A stretch of DNA of 64,000 nucleotides from the NCBI GenBank assembly GCA_028823855.1, contig JAPPFL010000080.1, forward strand, positions 1-64,000, written 5' to 3'. A program made the position numbers and the translations under genes. A model generated the notes under the pieces. It was not told where the DNA came from, ran no database searches, and saw only the letters and a list, made by a program, of their open reading frames with translations. This stretch comes from Albidovulum sp. GTDB taxonomy: Bacteria > Pseudomonadota > Alphaproteobacteria > Rhodobacterales > Rhodobacteraceae. Shown here one piece after another: positions 6,768 through 15,618 of the stretch; the stretch's first letter is position 1; every line of letters starts with the position of its first letter.

Positions 6768-7089
6768 ATGTCATTTCCCAAATTGGACCTACTGGTACAA
6801 AATTTTCAATACTCCATTTTCTATTAAGATCATAAACAGGTAGTTGATGTTGTAATGCAATAGCTAACGCTCTCCAACCTTCGCTTGCTTCGCCGTCAAA
6901 TTCAATTGTTGGAACAGGGTATGCATGACCTTCACCCCCTTGGCATGATTGAACTGTTTCGATTCCTTCTTTTCTAAGTATGTCAACGTACGGAAGAATT
7001 AGGTTGTCTATTCCGTCTATTTCTTCAGTAGGTAGTTCTCTTGTTAAATCCATTGTTTCAATTTCGTCAGCAGTATTTGTTTTTGTCAC
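6748..7089 (-). CDS. Conserved small protein (VQSCQGGEGHAYPVPTIEF type), passenger gene
   Basis: A 113-residue soluble protein. The block LRKEGIETVQSCQGGEGHAYPVPTIEFDG with a following EGWRALAIALQHQLPV is a pattern I know from hypothetical proteins in proteobacterial genomes, phages and mobile elements. The conserved Cys-Gln-Gly-Gly-Glu-Gly-His cluster looks like an active or metal site, but no function is established to my knowledge. It is the last passenger before the right terminal repeat (7145). The intervening 55 bp should hold its promoter. Confidence 0.65.
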   Translation of the reverse strand: MTKTNTADEIETMDLTRELPTEEIDGIDNLILPYVDILRKEGIETVQSCQGGEGHAYPVPTIEFDGEASEGWRALAIALQHQLPVYDLNRKWSIENFVPVGPIWEMTFTPFSD

Positions 7090-7144
7090 TTTGTTGTCCT
7101 TTTTAGTTTTGTTTAATTAGTGTTGTCGATTTGATAGAAATACT

Positions 7145-7182
7145 ACCACTTGTGTAGCATTGTATATAATTCCCTTAAAAAA
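7145..7182 (-). repeat. Right terminal inverted repeat and target duplication of the IS1595 transposon
   Basis: Positions 7145-7174 are the perfect reverse complement of 814-843. Positions 7175-7182 are TTAAAAAA, the right copy of the target duplication. The next base (A7183) resumes the IS630 transposase frame. Confidence 0.93.
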
Positions 7183-8029
7183 AGCTCTGCAGCCCTGGAG
7201 AGCCGACTATTATTGCATTCCCGCAAGGCGCAGCGCGGAATTCGTTGACAGGATGGAGGACGTGCTCGACGCCTGCTGCAAGGACTACGCCGACGACGAG
7301 GTTCCGGTCTGCATGGACGAGACGAGCAAGCAGCTGGCGCTTGAAGTGGCGGCGCCGATCGAAGCCAGGCCCGGCCGCCGCGAAATCCGCGACTTCGAAT
7401 ACGTCCGCAACGGCGTGTCCAGCCTGTTCATGTTCTACGCGCCGCTCGAGAACTGGCGCCGGGTGGATGCCGCCGACCGACGCACGAAGCTGGACTGGGC
7501 CAAGCAGATAAGGAAGCTCGTGGACGAGGACTTCCCCGGAAGGAGCGTCACGCCGGCCGTGGACAACCTGAACACGCACCGCACTGCCTCTCTCTTCGAG
7601 GCATATCCCCCGGAAGAGGCCCGCCGGATCAAGTCCCGGATCAACATCGTAAATACGCCCAGGCACGGAAGCTGGCCGGACATGGCGGAAATCGAAATCG
7701 GCGTCATGTCGCGCCAATGCCTTAAGCGCCGAATACCGGACCGGGCCTTCATGAGGAAGGAGGTCGCCGCATGGCAAACGCGCAGAAACGCCGCGAACGC
7801 CAGGGTGGAATGGCAGTTCACCACCGACGATGCGAGGATCAAGCTAAAATCGCTTTACCCGACAATTCAAACTGGATGAACCACTAGATCGGGATGCGGA
7901 TGCGATCCTAATCTTACGCTGACGCAACCTCCAACATTTCTTTGGCCGGCCGTTGCAGACATTGTCGATAGTGATGATTGGCGCGCGCGCAATCGGATAA
8001 AGTATTCGGCTTGAACCTGTCAATAGAAA

Positions 8030-8596
8030 TCAATTCAAATGCGTTTCGGTATCCTTTACAGCCTGGTCGAAAAGCCTGTTTCGGTCATCAGCGTCAAGTT
8101 TTGAAGCAATAATCTGCCCTGCGGCGGAAACGGCGATTTCTGCGGCTCGATTGCGGATTTCGGCGATCGCCGCCTCCTCTGCGATTGCGATCTGCTCTTC
8201 GGCTGCGGCGATGCGTCTTGCCGAAGCTCCTTTGATATCGACCTTGGCCTTTTCGACGAGCGAGGCGGCGTGTTCCGTCGCATTGGAAACGATGAGTTCG
8301 GCCGTGGCGCCAGCAGCTTCGCGTTCGCGCTGGCAGCGGTCGAGCAGCGACTTGGCGTCTTCGCGAATGGAAGCCGTTTCCGCCAATTTAGAACGAATCG
8401 ATTCAATTTGCCTGTCCAGTAGGGCGGCTACAAATTTGGGAACTTTGAAATATAGCAGAACGCCTATGAAAAGTACAAAGGATATCAGTACTACGAAATT
8501 GGTATTGTATAGCGACAGGAAAGGCCCGCTTGCCGCATAGGCTGGAATCGCGACGGTACCGCAGAGCGCGGCGGTCGAAACAGCCGATCTATTCAT
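8030..8596 (-). CDS. atpF: ATP synthase Fo subunit b
   Basis: A 188-residue subunit b: part of the peripheral stalk linking the membrane Fo motor to F1. A membrane segment (about residues 27-48, FVVLISFVLFIGVLLYFKVP) is followed by FVAALLDRQIESIRSKLAE and a long alanine/glutamate-rich helix, the standard pattern. It is last in the Fo operon. Its ATG overlaps the end of the b' gene by four bases, indicating translational coupling. A separate Fo operon without F1 genes is normal for alphaproteobacteria. Confidence 0.92.
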   Translation of the reverse strand: MNRSAVSTAALCGTVAIPAYAASGPFLSLYNTNFVVLISFVLFIGVLLYFKVPKFVAALLDRQIESIRSKLAETASIREDAKSLLDRCQREREAAGATAELIVSNATEHAASLVEKAKVDIKGASARRIAAAEEQIAIAEEAAIAEIRNRAAEIAVSAAGQIIASKLDADDRNRLFDQAVKDTETHLN

Positions 8597-9126
8597 TGCG
8601 TCTCCCCTCCGGCTTGGCCTCTAACGGATTCAGCTGCCGCAGTCCTGTCTTCCTTGCCGGGAAGCAGCAAAGCAACGATTTCATAGGCGGCATCCTGCGC
8701 AATCTCTACGATACCCTCTTGCGCGTTCCTGCGTATTTCTTCGATTCGCGCCTCGGCGACCGCCGTCATGCCCGATATCCTGTAGGACACTTCATCCATG
8801 GCCGATTCGGTCAGTTGCCGAACTTCGTCCCGTGCCTTGGCGCTTATCTTCTCTGCTTCGGATTTGGCTTCCGCAATCATTGCGCGACTTTCCTCTTCGA
8901 GCGTCGCGGCTTGCTTGGACAGTTCCTCCGCCAATTCGAGATCCGATTCCATCCGCGCCGCCCGCTGTTCGAGTATTCCTCCGATACGCGGAATAGCGAT
9001 TCTTTTGACGACGATATAAATCGCCAGCAGCGCGACGATCAGCCAGAAAATCTGGTTGGGAAACGTCGAAAAATCCAGTTGCGGAATGCCTACAGGATTT
9101 TCCGCCGCGTCTGTTGCTGTCGCCAT
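8593..9126 (-). CDS. atpF2: ATP synthase Fo subunit b'
   Basis: A 177-residue b'-type stator subunit: a single membrane helix at about residues 28-48 (QIFWLIVALLAIYIVVKRIA) and then a long coiled coil (ILEQRAARMESDLELAEELSK). The typical start PQLDFSTFPNQIFWL distinguishes b' from b. Having both b and b' genes is characteristic of alphaproteobacteria and photosynthetic lineages. Together they form a heterodimeric stalk. Confidence 0.92.
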   Translation of the reverse strand: MATATDAAENPVGIPQLDFSTFPNQIFWLIVALLAIYIVVKRIAIPRIGGILEQRAARMESDLELAEELSKQAATLEEESRAMIAEAKSEAEKISAKARDEVRQLTESAMDEVSYRISGMTAVAEARIEEIRRNAQEGIVEIAQDAAYEIVALLLPGKEDRTAAAESVRGQAGGETQ

Positions 9127-9220
9127 GTCTTACTCCTGAATTCAGGGAAGGCTTCTCGCCGACTCTTTAATGGCCCCGCCGCGCCTCTTGCCGACGCGGC
9201 CGCCACTCGGTCCTTTTCGC

Positions 9221-9457
9221 CTAGATCGCGAACATTAGCAGCAAGGCAACCAGGAACGAGAAGATTCCGAACGCCTCGGCGAATGCGATGCCGATGAATA
9301 GCATCGCCGTTTGCGATGCCGCGGCGGAAGGATTGCGCAAGGCGCCTGAAAGATAATTGCCGGCAACGTTTCCGACGCCGATAGCTGCACCGCCCATGCC
9401 GATGCAGGCCAAGCCCGCGCCAATCATTTTGCCCAATACTTCGATATCGCCTTCCAT
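9221..9457 (-). CDS. atpE: ATP synthase Fo subunit c
   Basis: A 78-residue proteolipid of two helices joined by the polar loop RNPSAA. The ion-binding carboxylate is the Glu in [14 protein letters not shown] of the second helix, with no sodium-type Gln/Ser ligand set visible, so a proton ring is likely. The ATG at 9457 is chosen because it gives the normal length and has GGAGCG upstream; the frame runs open to 9541. Expected to form the rotor ring. Confidence 0.95.
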   Translation of the reverse strand: MEGDIEVLGKMIGAGLACIGMGGAAIGVGNVAGNYLSGALRNPSAAASQTAMLFIGIAFAEAFGIFSFLVALLLMFAI

Positions 9458-9501
9458 TATTTCGCTCCTTATGTTGTGGATGGCTCTTTTGCACGACAGT
9501 C

Positions 9502-10251
9502 CTAGTGATGCGGATGAAGTGCGTCCTTGAGGTAAACGCATGTCAATATTGTAAATACGTAAGCTTGTATGAGGGCTACCAAGAGCTCTAGTCCGTAAAC
9601 GGCCGCGATTGCCACAACCGGCACTACGGCCCCGATTCCCATAACTCCGGCAAATCCCGCAAAGACTTTAATCATCGCGTGTCCGGCCATCATGTTGCCC
9701 GCTAGTCGAATCGAGTGGCTCACGGGGCGCACGAAATAAGACATGACTTCGATTAGCGCGAGAACCGGCCGCAAGGGCAACGGAGCCGACGATATCCAGA
9801 ACAGCCCTAGAAATCCGATACCGTGCCTGACGAATCCAATAATCGTGACTGACACAAACACCGTGAGTGCGAGCGCAGCAGTCACCGCGATGTGGGATGT
9901 CGCCGTAAAGCTTGCGGGAATTAGCCCTAGAACATTGGAAAGCGCGATGAACATAAAAACAGTCATTATGTACGGAAAGAATTTCAACCCGTCTTTACCC
10001 GCTACGCTTTCCACCATGTTTCTCAAAAAACCGTAGATCAATTCTACAATTAGCTGGGACCGAGACGGAACATCCGCCTTGCGCATGGTCGTCAAGAGCA
10101 AGAGCGCGGTTACGGCGAGCACGGTGAACGCCATCCACAACGTCGAATTGGTTGGCGTATACCATTCCAGCGGGGCATCTCCGAAAAGAGGCACTATTAT
10201 GAATTGATCCATTGGATGGATATTCAGTCCGCCTTCAGTTTGCTCGGCCAC
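9502..10251 (-). CDS. atpB: ATP synthase Fo subunit a
   Basis: A 249-residue integral membrane protein forming the proton half-channels. The essential Arg is in [15 protein letters not shown], and the C-terminal helix [20 protein letters not shown] carries the conserved Gln and ends in the usual DALHPHH. Start is a GTG at 10251 with AAGGAGA eight bases upstream. It overlaps the stop of atpI by one base, so the two are coupled. Confidence 0.93.
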   Translation of the reverse strand: MAEQTEGGLNIHPMDQFIIVPLFGDAPLEWYTPTNSTLWMAFTVLAVTALLLLTTMRKADVPSRSQLIVELIYGFLRNMVESVAGKDGLKFFPYIMTVFMFIALSNVLGLIPASFTATSHIAVTAALALTVFVSVTIIGFVRHGIGFLGLFWISSAPLPLRPVLALIEVMSYFVRPVSHSIRLAGNMMAGHAMIKVFAGFAGVMGIGAVVPVVAIAAVYGLELLVALIQAYVFTILTCVYLKDALHPHH

Positions 10252-10604
10252 TACTTTTTCTCCTTTGGCTGCGCCTTTCCGGAGCTGCCTTCCAAATCTG
10301 TCTTCGCGCCGCCTTCGGCTCCTACCGTTTTGGCCGTTCGCAGCATAAGGTTTACGCCAGCCGCAAATCCTAGCAGCGTCATGACGACGAGTAGAACGGG
10401 CGTGGTACCGAATAAAGAGTCGAGACCAAATCCGCACGCCGCGCCGACGCCGATGCCGGCTACCAGATCGAAGACCATGCGCCACGCCACGTGCGCCTGG
10501 CTTGCAGGGCCGGTGTCCGGTTGCCCGGGTCTTCGAGCCGACTTCGCCGCTTCAATCCGGCCTCGGATAGACGCCGCGCTTTCCTTGTCAGCTGGCTCAG
10601 ACAC
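10251..10604 (-). CDS. atpI: ATP synthase protein I (AtpI/AtpZ type)
   Basis: About 117 residues from a GTG at 10604 with GGGAG upstream; a TTG at 10625 is also open. Two membrane helices ([20 protein letters not shown] and [20 protein letters not shown]) match the AtpI/AtpZ family, which aids c-ring assembly or magnesium/calcium handling near the Fo complex. The gene starts the Fo operon, its usual place. The C-terminus is charged and lysine-rich. Confidence 0.8.
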   Translation of the reverse strand: MSEPADKESAASIRGRIEAAKSARRPGQPDTGPASQAHVAWRMVFDLVAGIGVGAACGFGLDSLFGTTPVLLVVMTLLGFAAGVNLMLRTAKTVGAEGGAKTDLEGSSGKAQPKEKK

Positions 10605-10834
10605 CCATCTGCTCCCGAACAGCAAACGGGCGCAAATTAATTGCCGGCATATTCGGTGTCAAGGCCGAATTGAGGCATCCCCATTATTTTATTAACAAAT
10701 TGATAATAAAAGATTTTTTTCGGCCAAAGCGACATCTTCGGCAAAAATTGCTTCCTGTCATTTCGCCGCTTAAGACAACAGAATTATTCAACCGCAAGGT
10801 TGAGTTTTTTCGTTCTTGACGATACGTATTTGCA

Positions 10835-11176
10835 ATGAGCGAAGAAAAATTTAACGCGATATTCGCCGCGCTAGCGGATCCGACGCGACGACGCATTCTC
10901 TCGATGCTCGTTGAAAAGGACATGTCGGTAAGGGAGGTAGCCGAACCCTTTGACATATCGCTTGCGGCTATATCGAAGCATCTCGTCGTACTTTCGCGTG
11001 CGGGTCTAATCACTCAGGACAAGCGAGGACGTGTCAAGTGGTGCAGGCTGGAGCCCGACGGACTCCACGACGCTTTGATCTGGCTTGAAGGATTCGGCAA
11101 ATTCGAAAGAATAAATTTCGACGGCTTTGAGGCTTTCCTACGGGCCGAATTCGGAAATGGCGAACTGATGCGGTAG
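10835..11176 (+). CDS. ArsR-family transcriptional regulator
   Basis: A 113-residue winged-helix repressor. FAALADPTRRRILSMLVEKD opens the domain. The recognition helix is ISLAAISKHLVVLSRAGL and the wing DKRGRVKWCRLEPDG. The classic metal-binding ELCVCDL motif is absent, so it is a non-metal type like SdpR or PaaX-like members. It is divergent from atpI across 230 bp, a region with AT-rich promoter-like sequence. The regulated gene cannot be named from this window; its own expression and atpI are both possible targets. Confidence 0.85.
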   Translation: MSEEKFNAIFAALADPTRRRILSMLVEKDMSVREVAEPFDISLAAISKHLVVLSRAGLITQDKRGRVKWCRLEPDGLHDALIWLEGFGKFERINFDGFEAFLRAEFGNGELMR

Positions 11177-11294
11177 CCGACCGCGGTTTTGCTTAGCGCT
11201 CGGGAAATTCACAGCAATTTCGAAGTTGCGGAGTTCGCTAAGTCGAACTCCTGAAGGTCGCCATGAATACCGGCGAATTTCCATTCCGCGTCAT

Positions 11295-12203
11295 TTACGT
11301 TTTCCGCGGGAGATGGCCGTCGTCCTTTAGCAAAACCAGGAGAGCCAATACCGTTAGCCCCACGCCTACCAGAACCGCGGGCCTTGGAAGATCCTGACCC
11401 AGCGCCCATTCCCAAGCAATCACCCATGTCGGTGTAAGGTAGGTATAGGCCATCACTTTTGCAGACGGCAGCCTTAATGTCGCGAAATTGATTGCCACGA
11501 AAGTGAATGCGCTTGCAACAAGTGCGACGTAAAATAGCGTAACCCAGACGATAATCGGAAGCTCTGCCCAATCGGTGTCGCGAACTTCGTTCCACCCGTA
11601 AATTCCTAGAATCAAGGTTCCTGCGATCAACGTGCCGAGCACGAATACAGCCGGCGGTTCGCCGCGGTTAAGTTTGCGAACAAGCGGCGTGTATACGGCA
11701 TGCGCAATGCAGCCAAAGAAAAAAATTGATTCGCCTTGGCCAACGTTGAAGGCGAGCAAGTCGCTCCAGTCCGCGCGAAATATGACCCACAAGGCGCCGC
11801 ACGCAGCAATAGCTAGCGCGATTGCCATTCTGGGCGTCGTTACTTGGCGCAGGAATATCCACCCGAAACAGGCCGAAATCAAAGGGGCCAAAGTGAAGAC
11901 CGCGCTTGTCGAAACGGCAGTCGCAGTTTTAAGCCCCTCGAACATCAAAACGAAATAGATGCTCATCAATGTACCGGTAAGCAAATACCTCCACGGGGCC
12001 GCGGCATGCTTCTTTTGCACCATACCTAGTGAAAATACGGCTACGCCAACCACAATTGACGCAAGTGCAAATCGAACCGCATTGAGCGAAACCGGCGAGA
12101 TTTCGTTTGCGATCAGGCCGCCGAGACTAAAGGAACCTGCTATCCCCATTGAAAACAGGAGCATCGCTACATGTCCGCGGGCCGGTTCGCTCAGTGCCGC
12201 CAT
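11295..12203 (-). CDS. EamA/DMT-superfamily exporter
   Basis: A 302-residue protein with about ten transmembrane helices in two EamA repeats (first half from VAMLLFSMGIAGSFSLGGLI, second from GCIAHAVYTPLVRKLNRGEP). The family exports amino acids or metabolites. GLKTATAVSTSAVFTLAPLI and LPSAKVMAYTYLTPTWVIAWE are the typical conserved helices 4 and 9. No neighbour indicates the substrate. It converges with the ArsR gene. Confidence 0.85.
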   Translation of the reverse strand: MAALSEPARGHVAMLLFSMGIAGSFSLGGLIANEISPVSLNAVRFALASIVVGVAVFSLGMVQKKHAAAPWRYLLTGTLMSIYFVLMFEGLKTATAVSTSAVFTLAPLISACFGWIFLRQVTTPRMAIALAIAACGALWVIFRADWSDLLAFNVGQGESIFFFGCIAHAVYTPLVRKLNRGEPPAVFVLGTLIAGTLILGIYGWNEVRDTDWAELPIIVWVTLFYVALVASAFTFVAINFATLRLPSAKVMAYTYLTPTWVIAWEWALGQDLPRPAVLVGVGLTVLALLVLLKDDGHLPRKT

Positions 12204-12447
12204 GCGAATACGAATAAATCAATTCTTTGGTGCCCGAAAGCGGCGTACGCCACCTGTCTCCACGCCTCGCCAGGCTCGAAACCGGGAGTATTGACAAACG
12301 CTTGATGAAACTGTAGCGCGTTTCGGCTCGATAAATGAATTCGGCCGCCGTCGATGCCGGTCGAGCCGCAATGTCACGCCCGTCAGCGAGGCTTCGCCCG
12401 CGGGCGCGTTTTGTGCTGGGGAAATCGCGTTGATATGAGAAAACAGA

Positions 12448-12837
12448 ATGGAAAACCGGAAAGGTAAAGGCGCGACTCGACAGACTACTCGTCCGAATCT
12501 CGATTCTGCGGAATTTCGCAGTTCACGGGGAACAAAAGAGTTGCGCGATGACTCGGAATTCGCGGCGCGATTGCTGAAGGAACAACGTGAATCGATCGAC
12601 AGACTCGATGCAATTCTGATTTATACGCTCGGCGAGCGATTTAAGCAGACTCAGGCAGTAGGAAGACTAAAAGCCGAGCATAACCTTTCGCCTTACGATA
12701 CTGTTCGAGAAAAAAGCCAGATCGCGAGATTGGAGAAACTTGCCAAGGAAGCGGACCTTGACCCGCTCTTCGCCAAAAAATTCATCAGCTTCGTTATCGA
12801 CGAAGTAATCCGCCATCACGCCATGCACACGAAATAA
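12448..12837 (+). CDS. Chorismate mutase, AroQ type
   Basis: A 129-residue protein whose C-terminal 90 residues are an AroQ chorismate mutase, converting chorismate to prephenate for Phe/Tyr synthesis. LLKEQRESIDRLDAILIYTL, the basic ERFKQTQAVGRLKAEHNLSP and the final helix KKFISFVIDEVIRHHAMHTK match the family. The first 40 residues are polar and low-complexity. Its place just before rpsP is a conserved alphaproteobacterial arrangement. No catalytic residue is obviously missing. Confidence 0.88.
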   Translation: MENRKGKGATRQTTRPNLDSAEFRSSRGTKELRDDSEFAARLLKEQRESIDRLDAILIYTLGERFKQTQAVGRLKAEHNLSPYDTVREKSQIARLEKLAKEADLDPLFAKKFISFVIDEVIRHHAMHTK

Positions 12838-12873
12838 GCGTCCGGCACATTCCACTCAAAAGGAGACAAATTT

Positions 12874-13218
12874 ATGTCCATGAGAATCCGCCTTGCGCGC
12901 GGGGGTTCAAAAAAACGTCCATTCTACCGCGTTGTTGCCGCTGACTCGCGCATGCCGCGAGACGGTCGCTACAAGGAAAGACTTGGAACCTACAACCCGC
13001 TGCTACCCAAGGACCGCGAAGACAGAATCGCGTTCGATATCGAACGAATCAAGTTTTGGCTGAACGAGGGCGCAACTCCGACCGATCGCGTCTCGAGAAT
13101 GCTTGAAGCTGCCGGAATTATTGCCAAAAAAGAACGGAATAATCCTGTCAAGGGGCAACTTGGCGAAAAAGCTCAAGCGCGGCTTGCCGAAAAGCAAACG
13201 GGAGAGACTCCTGAATAG
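12874..13218 (+). CDS. rpsP: 30S ribosomal protein S16
   Basis: A 114-residue S16 with the canonical start [20 protein letters not shown] and the [14 protein letters not shown] block. The ATG has AAAGGAG at proper distance. The C-terminal extension after residue 85 is lysine/glutamine-rich, as in other alphaproteobacteria. Second gene in the chorismate mutase-rpsP-rimM-trmD-rplS-rpmE run. Confidence 0.97.
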   Translation: MSMRIRLARGGSKKRPFYRVVAADSRMPRDGRYKERLGTYNPLLPKDREDRIAFDIERIKFWLNEGATPTDRVSRMLEAAGIIAKKERNNPVKGQLGEKAQARLAEKQTGETPE

Positions 13219-13412
13219 GCAGGACGATTCGAATAGGCAAAAACCGATTAGGCGCGAAGTCCCGGGCCCTTGGGATTCGATGAATTTGGATGCAGCTGTC
13301 GCGAGATAGGGCTTTAACCCGGGATCCGCATTCGGAAGCGGAAACGAAGAATTAACGAACTCCACCGATTCGGATTGACGGTCGTTGTCTGCAACCACGG
13401 CGGGAGAAAGGA

Positions 13413-13922
13413 TTGAAGAACGATTCTCGTATCTTGCTCGGCGAAATCATCGGCGCATTCGGTATAAAAGGCGAAGTTCGCATCAAGAGCTACTGCGAGT
13501 TGCCGGAAGCGATTGCGAACTACGGGTTGCTGACAACTTGCGATCGCAAAACGGTCTTGCTCGAAAATGTCCGATCGACTTCCAAAGATCAGCTGGTCGC
13601 CTGCATCGAGGGAGTATCCAGCCGCCAGCAAGCGGAAGGCTTTATCGGGGCTGAACTATACGCGGATCGAAGCAGTTTTCCTGCGCCGAACGAAGGAGAA
13701 TACTATATGGCGGATCTGCAGGGGCTGCAGGCATTCGACAGGAAAGGCAATCTCATCGGGGAAATCGTCGCTGCGCATAATTTCGGCGCTGGCGACATGA
13801 TCGATATAGCCCTGGCGAATGCGAACAAGTCGATTTTCATTCCTTTCGATCGGGAAAGCGTCGTAGCTGTAGAAATCGAAAACGGACGGGTCGTACTGGA
13901 CCCGCCTGACGGGACCATATGA
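13413..13922 (+). CDS. rimM: Ribosome maturation factor RimM
   Basis: A 169-residue protein that assists 30S head assembly around S19. The N-terminal barrel starts LLGEIIGAFGIKGEVRIKSY, and the C-terminal PRC-barrel contains YYMADLQGLQAF and ends FDRESVVAVEIENGRVVLDP. Start is a TTG at 13413, preceded by GGGAGAAAGGA. The 194-bp gap after rpsP is longer than usual but holds no other gene. Confidence 0.93.
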   Translation: MKNDSRILLGEIIGAFGIKGEVRIKSYCELPEAIANYGLLTTCDRKTVLLENVRSTSKDQLVACIEGVSSRQQAEGFIGAELYADRSSFPAPNEGEYYMADLQGLQAFDRKGNLIGEIVAAHNFGAGDMIDIALANANKSIFIPFDRESVVAVEIENGRVVLDPPDGTI

Positions 13923-13973
13923 GACCGCAAGGGCGGTGTCGCGGTTGACCGGATCGCGCCATGGAGCAATAAA

Positions 13974-14822
13974 ATGGCTGTCGAAGACTCTCGCTCGGTT
14001 CTTGCTTCGCAATCGCGAGAATCCCCCTCCAAACCTGCTTGGAGCGCGCAGGTCATTACACTTTTCCCTGAAGCCTTTCCGGGCGCGCTGCAGTTTTCGC
14101 TAGTCGGCAACGCGCTGGAGGCCGGGATTTGGTCGCTGGAAACGATCGACCTCAGAGAATTCGGAATCGGACGGCACAGGCAGGTGGACGACACACCCGC
14201 GGGCGGCGGAGCCGGTATGGTTTTACGACCTGATGTTGCAGCCGCGGCTATAGAATTTGCTAAGACGAACGGGTCTGCAGGCACTTCGGACTGGCCACTT
14301 GTCTGTCTCTCGCCTCGCGGACGGCGGTTCGACGATGCGATCGCTCGGTCGTGGTCGTTCAAGCGCGGCGTTACTCTTTTTTCCTGCAGGTTCGAAGGCA
14401 TAGACCAGCGCGTAATCGACGAATTCGAGATCGAAGAAATCTCGCTCGGAGACTTTGTGCTTTCAGGAGGTGAAATCGCGGCGCAAGCCTTGATTGATGC
14501 AACGGTTCGCCTTATACCGCGCGTGCTCGGGAATCAGGAATCCGCGGAGAGCGAATCTTTTTCGCAGGGATTGCTGGAATATCCGCAGTACACGCGCCCA
14601 AGGACTTGGCGAGGCCGACAAATTCCGGAAACTCTCGTTTCCGGTCATCATGCGAAAATTGCCGCATGGCGCCAAGCTCAGTCCGAAGGGCTTACGCGCA
14701 ATCGTCGGCCGGATCTCTGGAAGAACTATTGCGCGAGTTTCGGTAGAAACTTTGACGAAGACTCACAGGGGAATTTGCGCACAGATTTATTCGCGCAATC
14801 GAACCGCCCGAAAGGAGAGTGA
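13974..14822 (+). CDS. trmD: tRNA (guanine37-N1)-methyltransferase
   Basis: A 282-residue SPOUT methyltransferase that makes m1G37 in tRNAs to keep the reading frame. Hallmarks are [11 protein letters not shown], the [17 protein letters not shown] loop, the knot region [18 protein letters not shown] and [20 protein letters not shown] followed by [11 protein letters not shown]. The first 25 residues before VITLFP are an extension. The stop is followed within a few bases by rplS, consistent with one transcript. Confidence 0.96.
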   Translation: MAVEDSRSVLASQSRESPSKPAWSAQVITLFPEAFPGALQFSLVGNALEAGIWSLETIDLREFGIGRHRQVDDTPAGGGAGMVLRPDVAAAAIEFAKTNGSAGTSDWPLVCLSPRGRRFDDAIARSWSFKRGVTLFSCRFEGIDQRVIDEFEIEEISLGDFVLSGGEIAAQALIDATVRLIPRVLGNQESAESESFSQGLLEYPQYTRPRTWRGRQIPETLVSGHHAKIAAWRQAQSEGLTRNRRPDLWKNYCASFGRNFDEDSQGNLRTDLFAQSNRPKGE

Positions 14823-14827
14823 ACGAG

Positions 14828-15211
14828 ATGGACATTATCGCTCAAGTAAATGAGGAGCAGATTAAAGCCATCGGCAAGCCGATCCCCGACTTCAAGGCGG
14901 GCGACACCATTCGAGTTGGTTTTCGCGTTACCGAGGGAACGCGAACTAGAATCCAAAATTACGAGGGCGTCTGCATATCGAGAAAGGGCGGCGGCGGCAT
15001 CGGCAGCTCATTCACCGTTAGGAAAATATCTTTCGGCGAAGGCGTGGAAAGAGTTTTCCCGCTGCATTCAGCGAATATCGAGTCAATCTCCGTCGTAAGG
15101 CGCGGACGAGTTCGGCGCGCTAAACTATATTACTTGCGCTCCCGTCGCGGAAAGTCTGCGCGCATCGCTGAAAAGACAAATTACAAACCCAGATCGGGCG
15201 CAAAGAACTGA
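14828..15211 (+). CDS. rplS: 50S ribosomal protein L19
   Basis: A 127-residue L19: [31 protein letters not shown] and the basic [20 protein letters not shown] segment are all present. ATG 14828 is preferred over a GTG at 14819 because GGAGAG then sits ten bases upstream. The C-terminus has a short lysine-rich extension. It lies at the 30S-50S interface in the ribosome. Confidence 0.97.
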   Translation: MDIIAQVNEEQIKAIGKPIPDFKAGDTIRVGFRVTEGTRTRIQNYEGVCISRKGGGGIGSSFTVRKISFGEGVERVFPLHSANIESISVVRRGRVRRAKLYYLRSRRGKSARIAEKTNYKPRSGAKN

Positions 15212-15224
15212 AAAGGGATTTAAC

Positions 15225-15446
15225 ATGAAAAACGGAATCCACCCCGACTACCACAATATCAAGGTCAAAATGACGAACGGAGACCTTGTCGATATGCGTT
15301 CAACATACGGCAAGGAAGGCGACACCCTGGCGCTTGACATCGATCCGACGGTTCATCCGGCATGGACAGGCGGCAACACGCACCTCGTCGACACTGGCGG
15401 ACGCGTTTCAAAATTCAAGAAGAAATACTCGGGTTTCGGATTCTAA
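15225..15446 (+). CDS. rpmE: 50S ribosomal protein L31
   Basis: A 73-residue L31 starting [20 protein letters not shown] with the C-terminal [19 protein letters not shown]. It has no CxxC pair, so it is the zinc-free type. It ends the ribosomal operon 13 bp after rplS. Confidence 0.95.
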   Translation: MKNGIHPDYHNIKVKMTNGDLVDMRSTYGKEGDTLALDIDPTVHPAWTGGNTHLVDTGGRVSKFKKKYSGFGF

Positions 15447-15541
15447 CCGCCCCGAAATACGGCTTTGAAATATTCCCGGGCGTCGCAAATCGCCGAGCCC
15501 GCATTTAACGACTAAACCCTTTGATCACTGTTCGGGAATGC

Positions 15542-15618
15542 TGGCGCACTGGGGAGGATTCGAACCCCCGACCCCTTGATTCGTAGTCAAGTACTCTATC
15601 CAGCTGAGCTACCAGTGC
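15542..15618 (-). tRNA. tRNA-Arg(ACG), CCA encoded
   Basis: Read on the minus strand, the acceptor GCACTGG pairs with CCAGTGC and is followed by discriminator G and an encoded CCA. The anticodon stem CTTGA/TCAAG closes the loop CTACGAA with anticodon ACG, which reads CGU, CGC and CGA after conversion to inosine. The T loop TTCGAAT is standard. Confidence 0.96.

Larger units (their letters stand above)
814..7174. mobile_element. IS1595-family transposon with about fifteen passenger genes
   Basis: This 6,361-bp element has perfect 30-bp terminal inverted repeats beginning GGGAATTATATACAATGC (814-843 and complement of 7145-7174). It is flanked by an 8-bp duplication TTAAAAAA (806-813, 7175-7182), the duplication length of the IS1595 family. 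It encodes one intact IS1595-type transposase (2712-3734, minus). Besides it there are eight plus-or-minus arranged clusters of short genes (44-196 codons) on both strands, far more AT-rich than the host. IS1595 relatives with passenger genes are known, but a load of this size and gene content is not one I recognise. Perfect repeats, intact transposase and intact target duplication point to a recent insertion. Confidence 0.93.
371..7879 (+). pseudogene. IS630-family transposase, interrupted by a 6.4-kb transposon
   Basis: The first part (371-813) encodes the N-terminal helix-turn-helix region (SPEERERLQSLAYGKSS through SPETVRKSLKK). The second part (7183-7879) encodes the DDE catalytic domain: an Asp in VCMDET, an Asp in AVDNLNTH and the Glu in the HGSWPDMAEIE block typical of IS630. 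If one copy of TTAAAAAA and the insert 814-7174 are removed, the codons read tta-aaa-aaa-gct, joining RKSLKK to ALQPWRADYY in frame, a 379-residue protein that is normal for the family. The gene was therefore intact when the nested element landed. The ATG at 371 is chosen from homology; no strong ribosome-binding site is visible. Confidence 0.9.
144..7886. mobile_element. IS630-family insertion sequence, split by a nested transposon
   Basis: The ends are imperfect inverted repeats of about 19 bp (146-164 and 7866-7884, both beginning GTGGTTCA). Each is flanked by TA (144-145 and 7885-7886), the expected IS630 target duplication. The only gene inside is an IS630-type transposase whose two halves lie at 371-813 and 7183-7879. 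Without the nested element (one target copy plus 814-7174) the IS would be about 1.37 kb. Its GC-rich composition resembles the host and contrasts with the AT-rich insert. It cannot move by itself while the transposase is interrupted. Confidence 0.88.
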
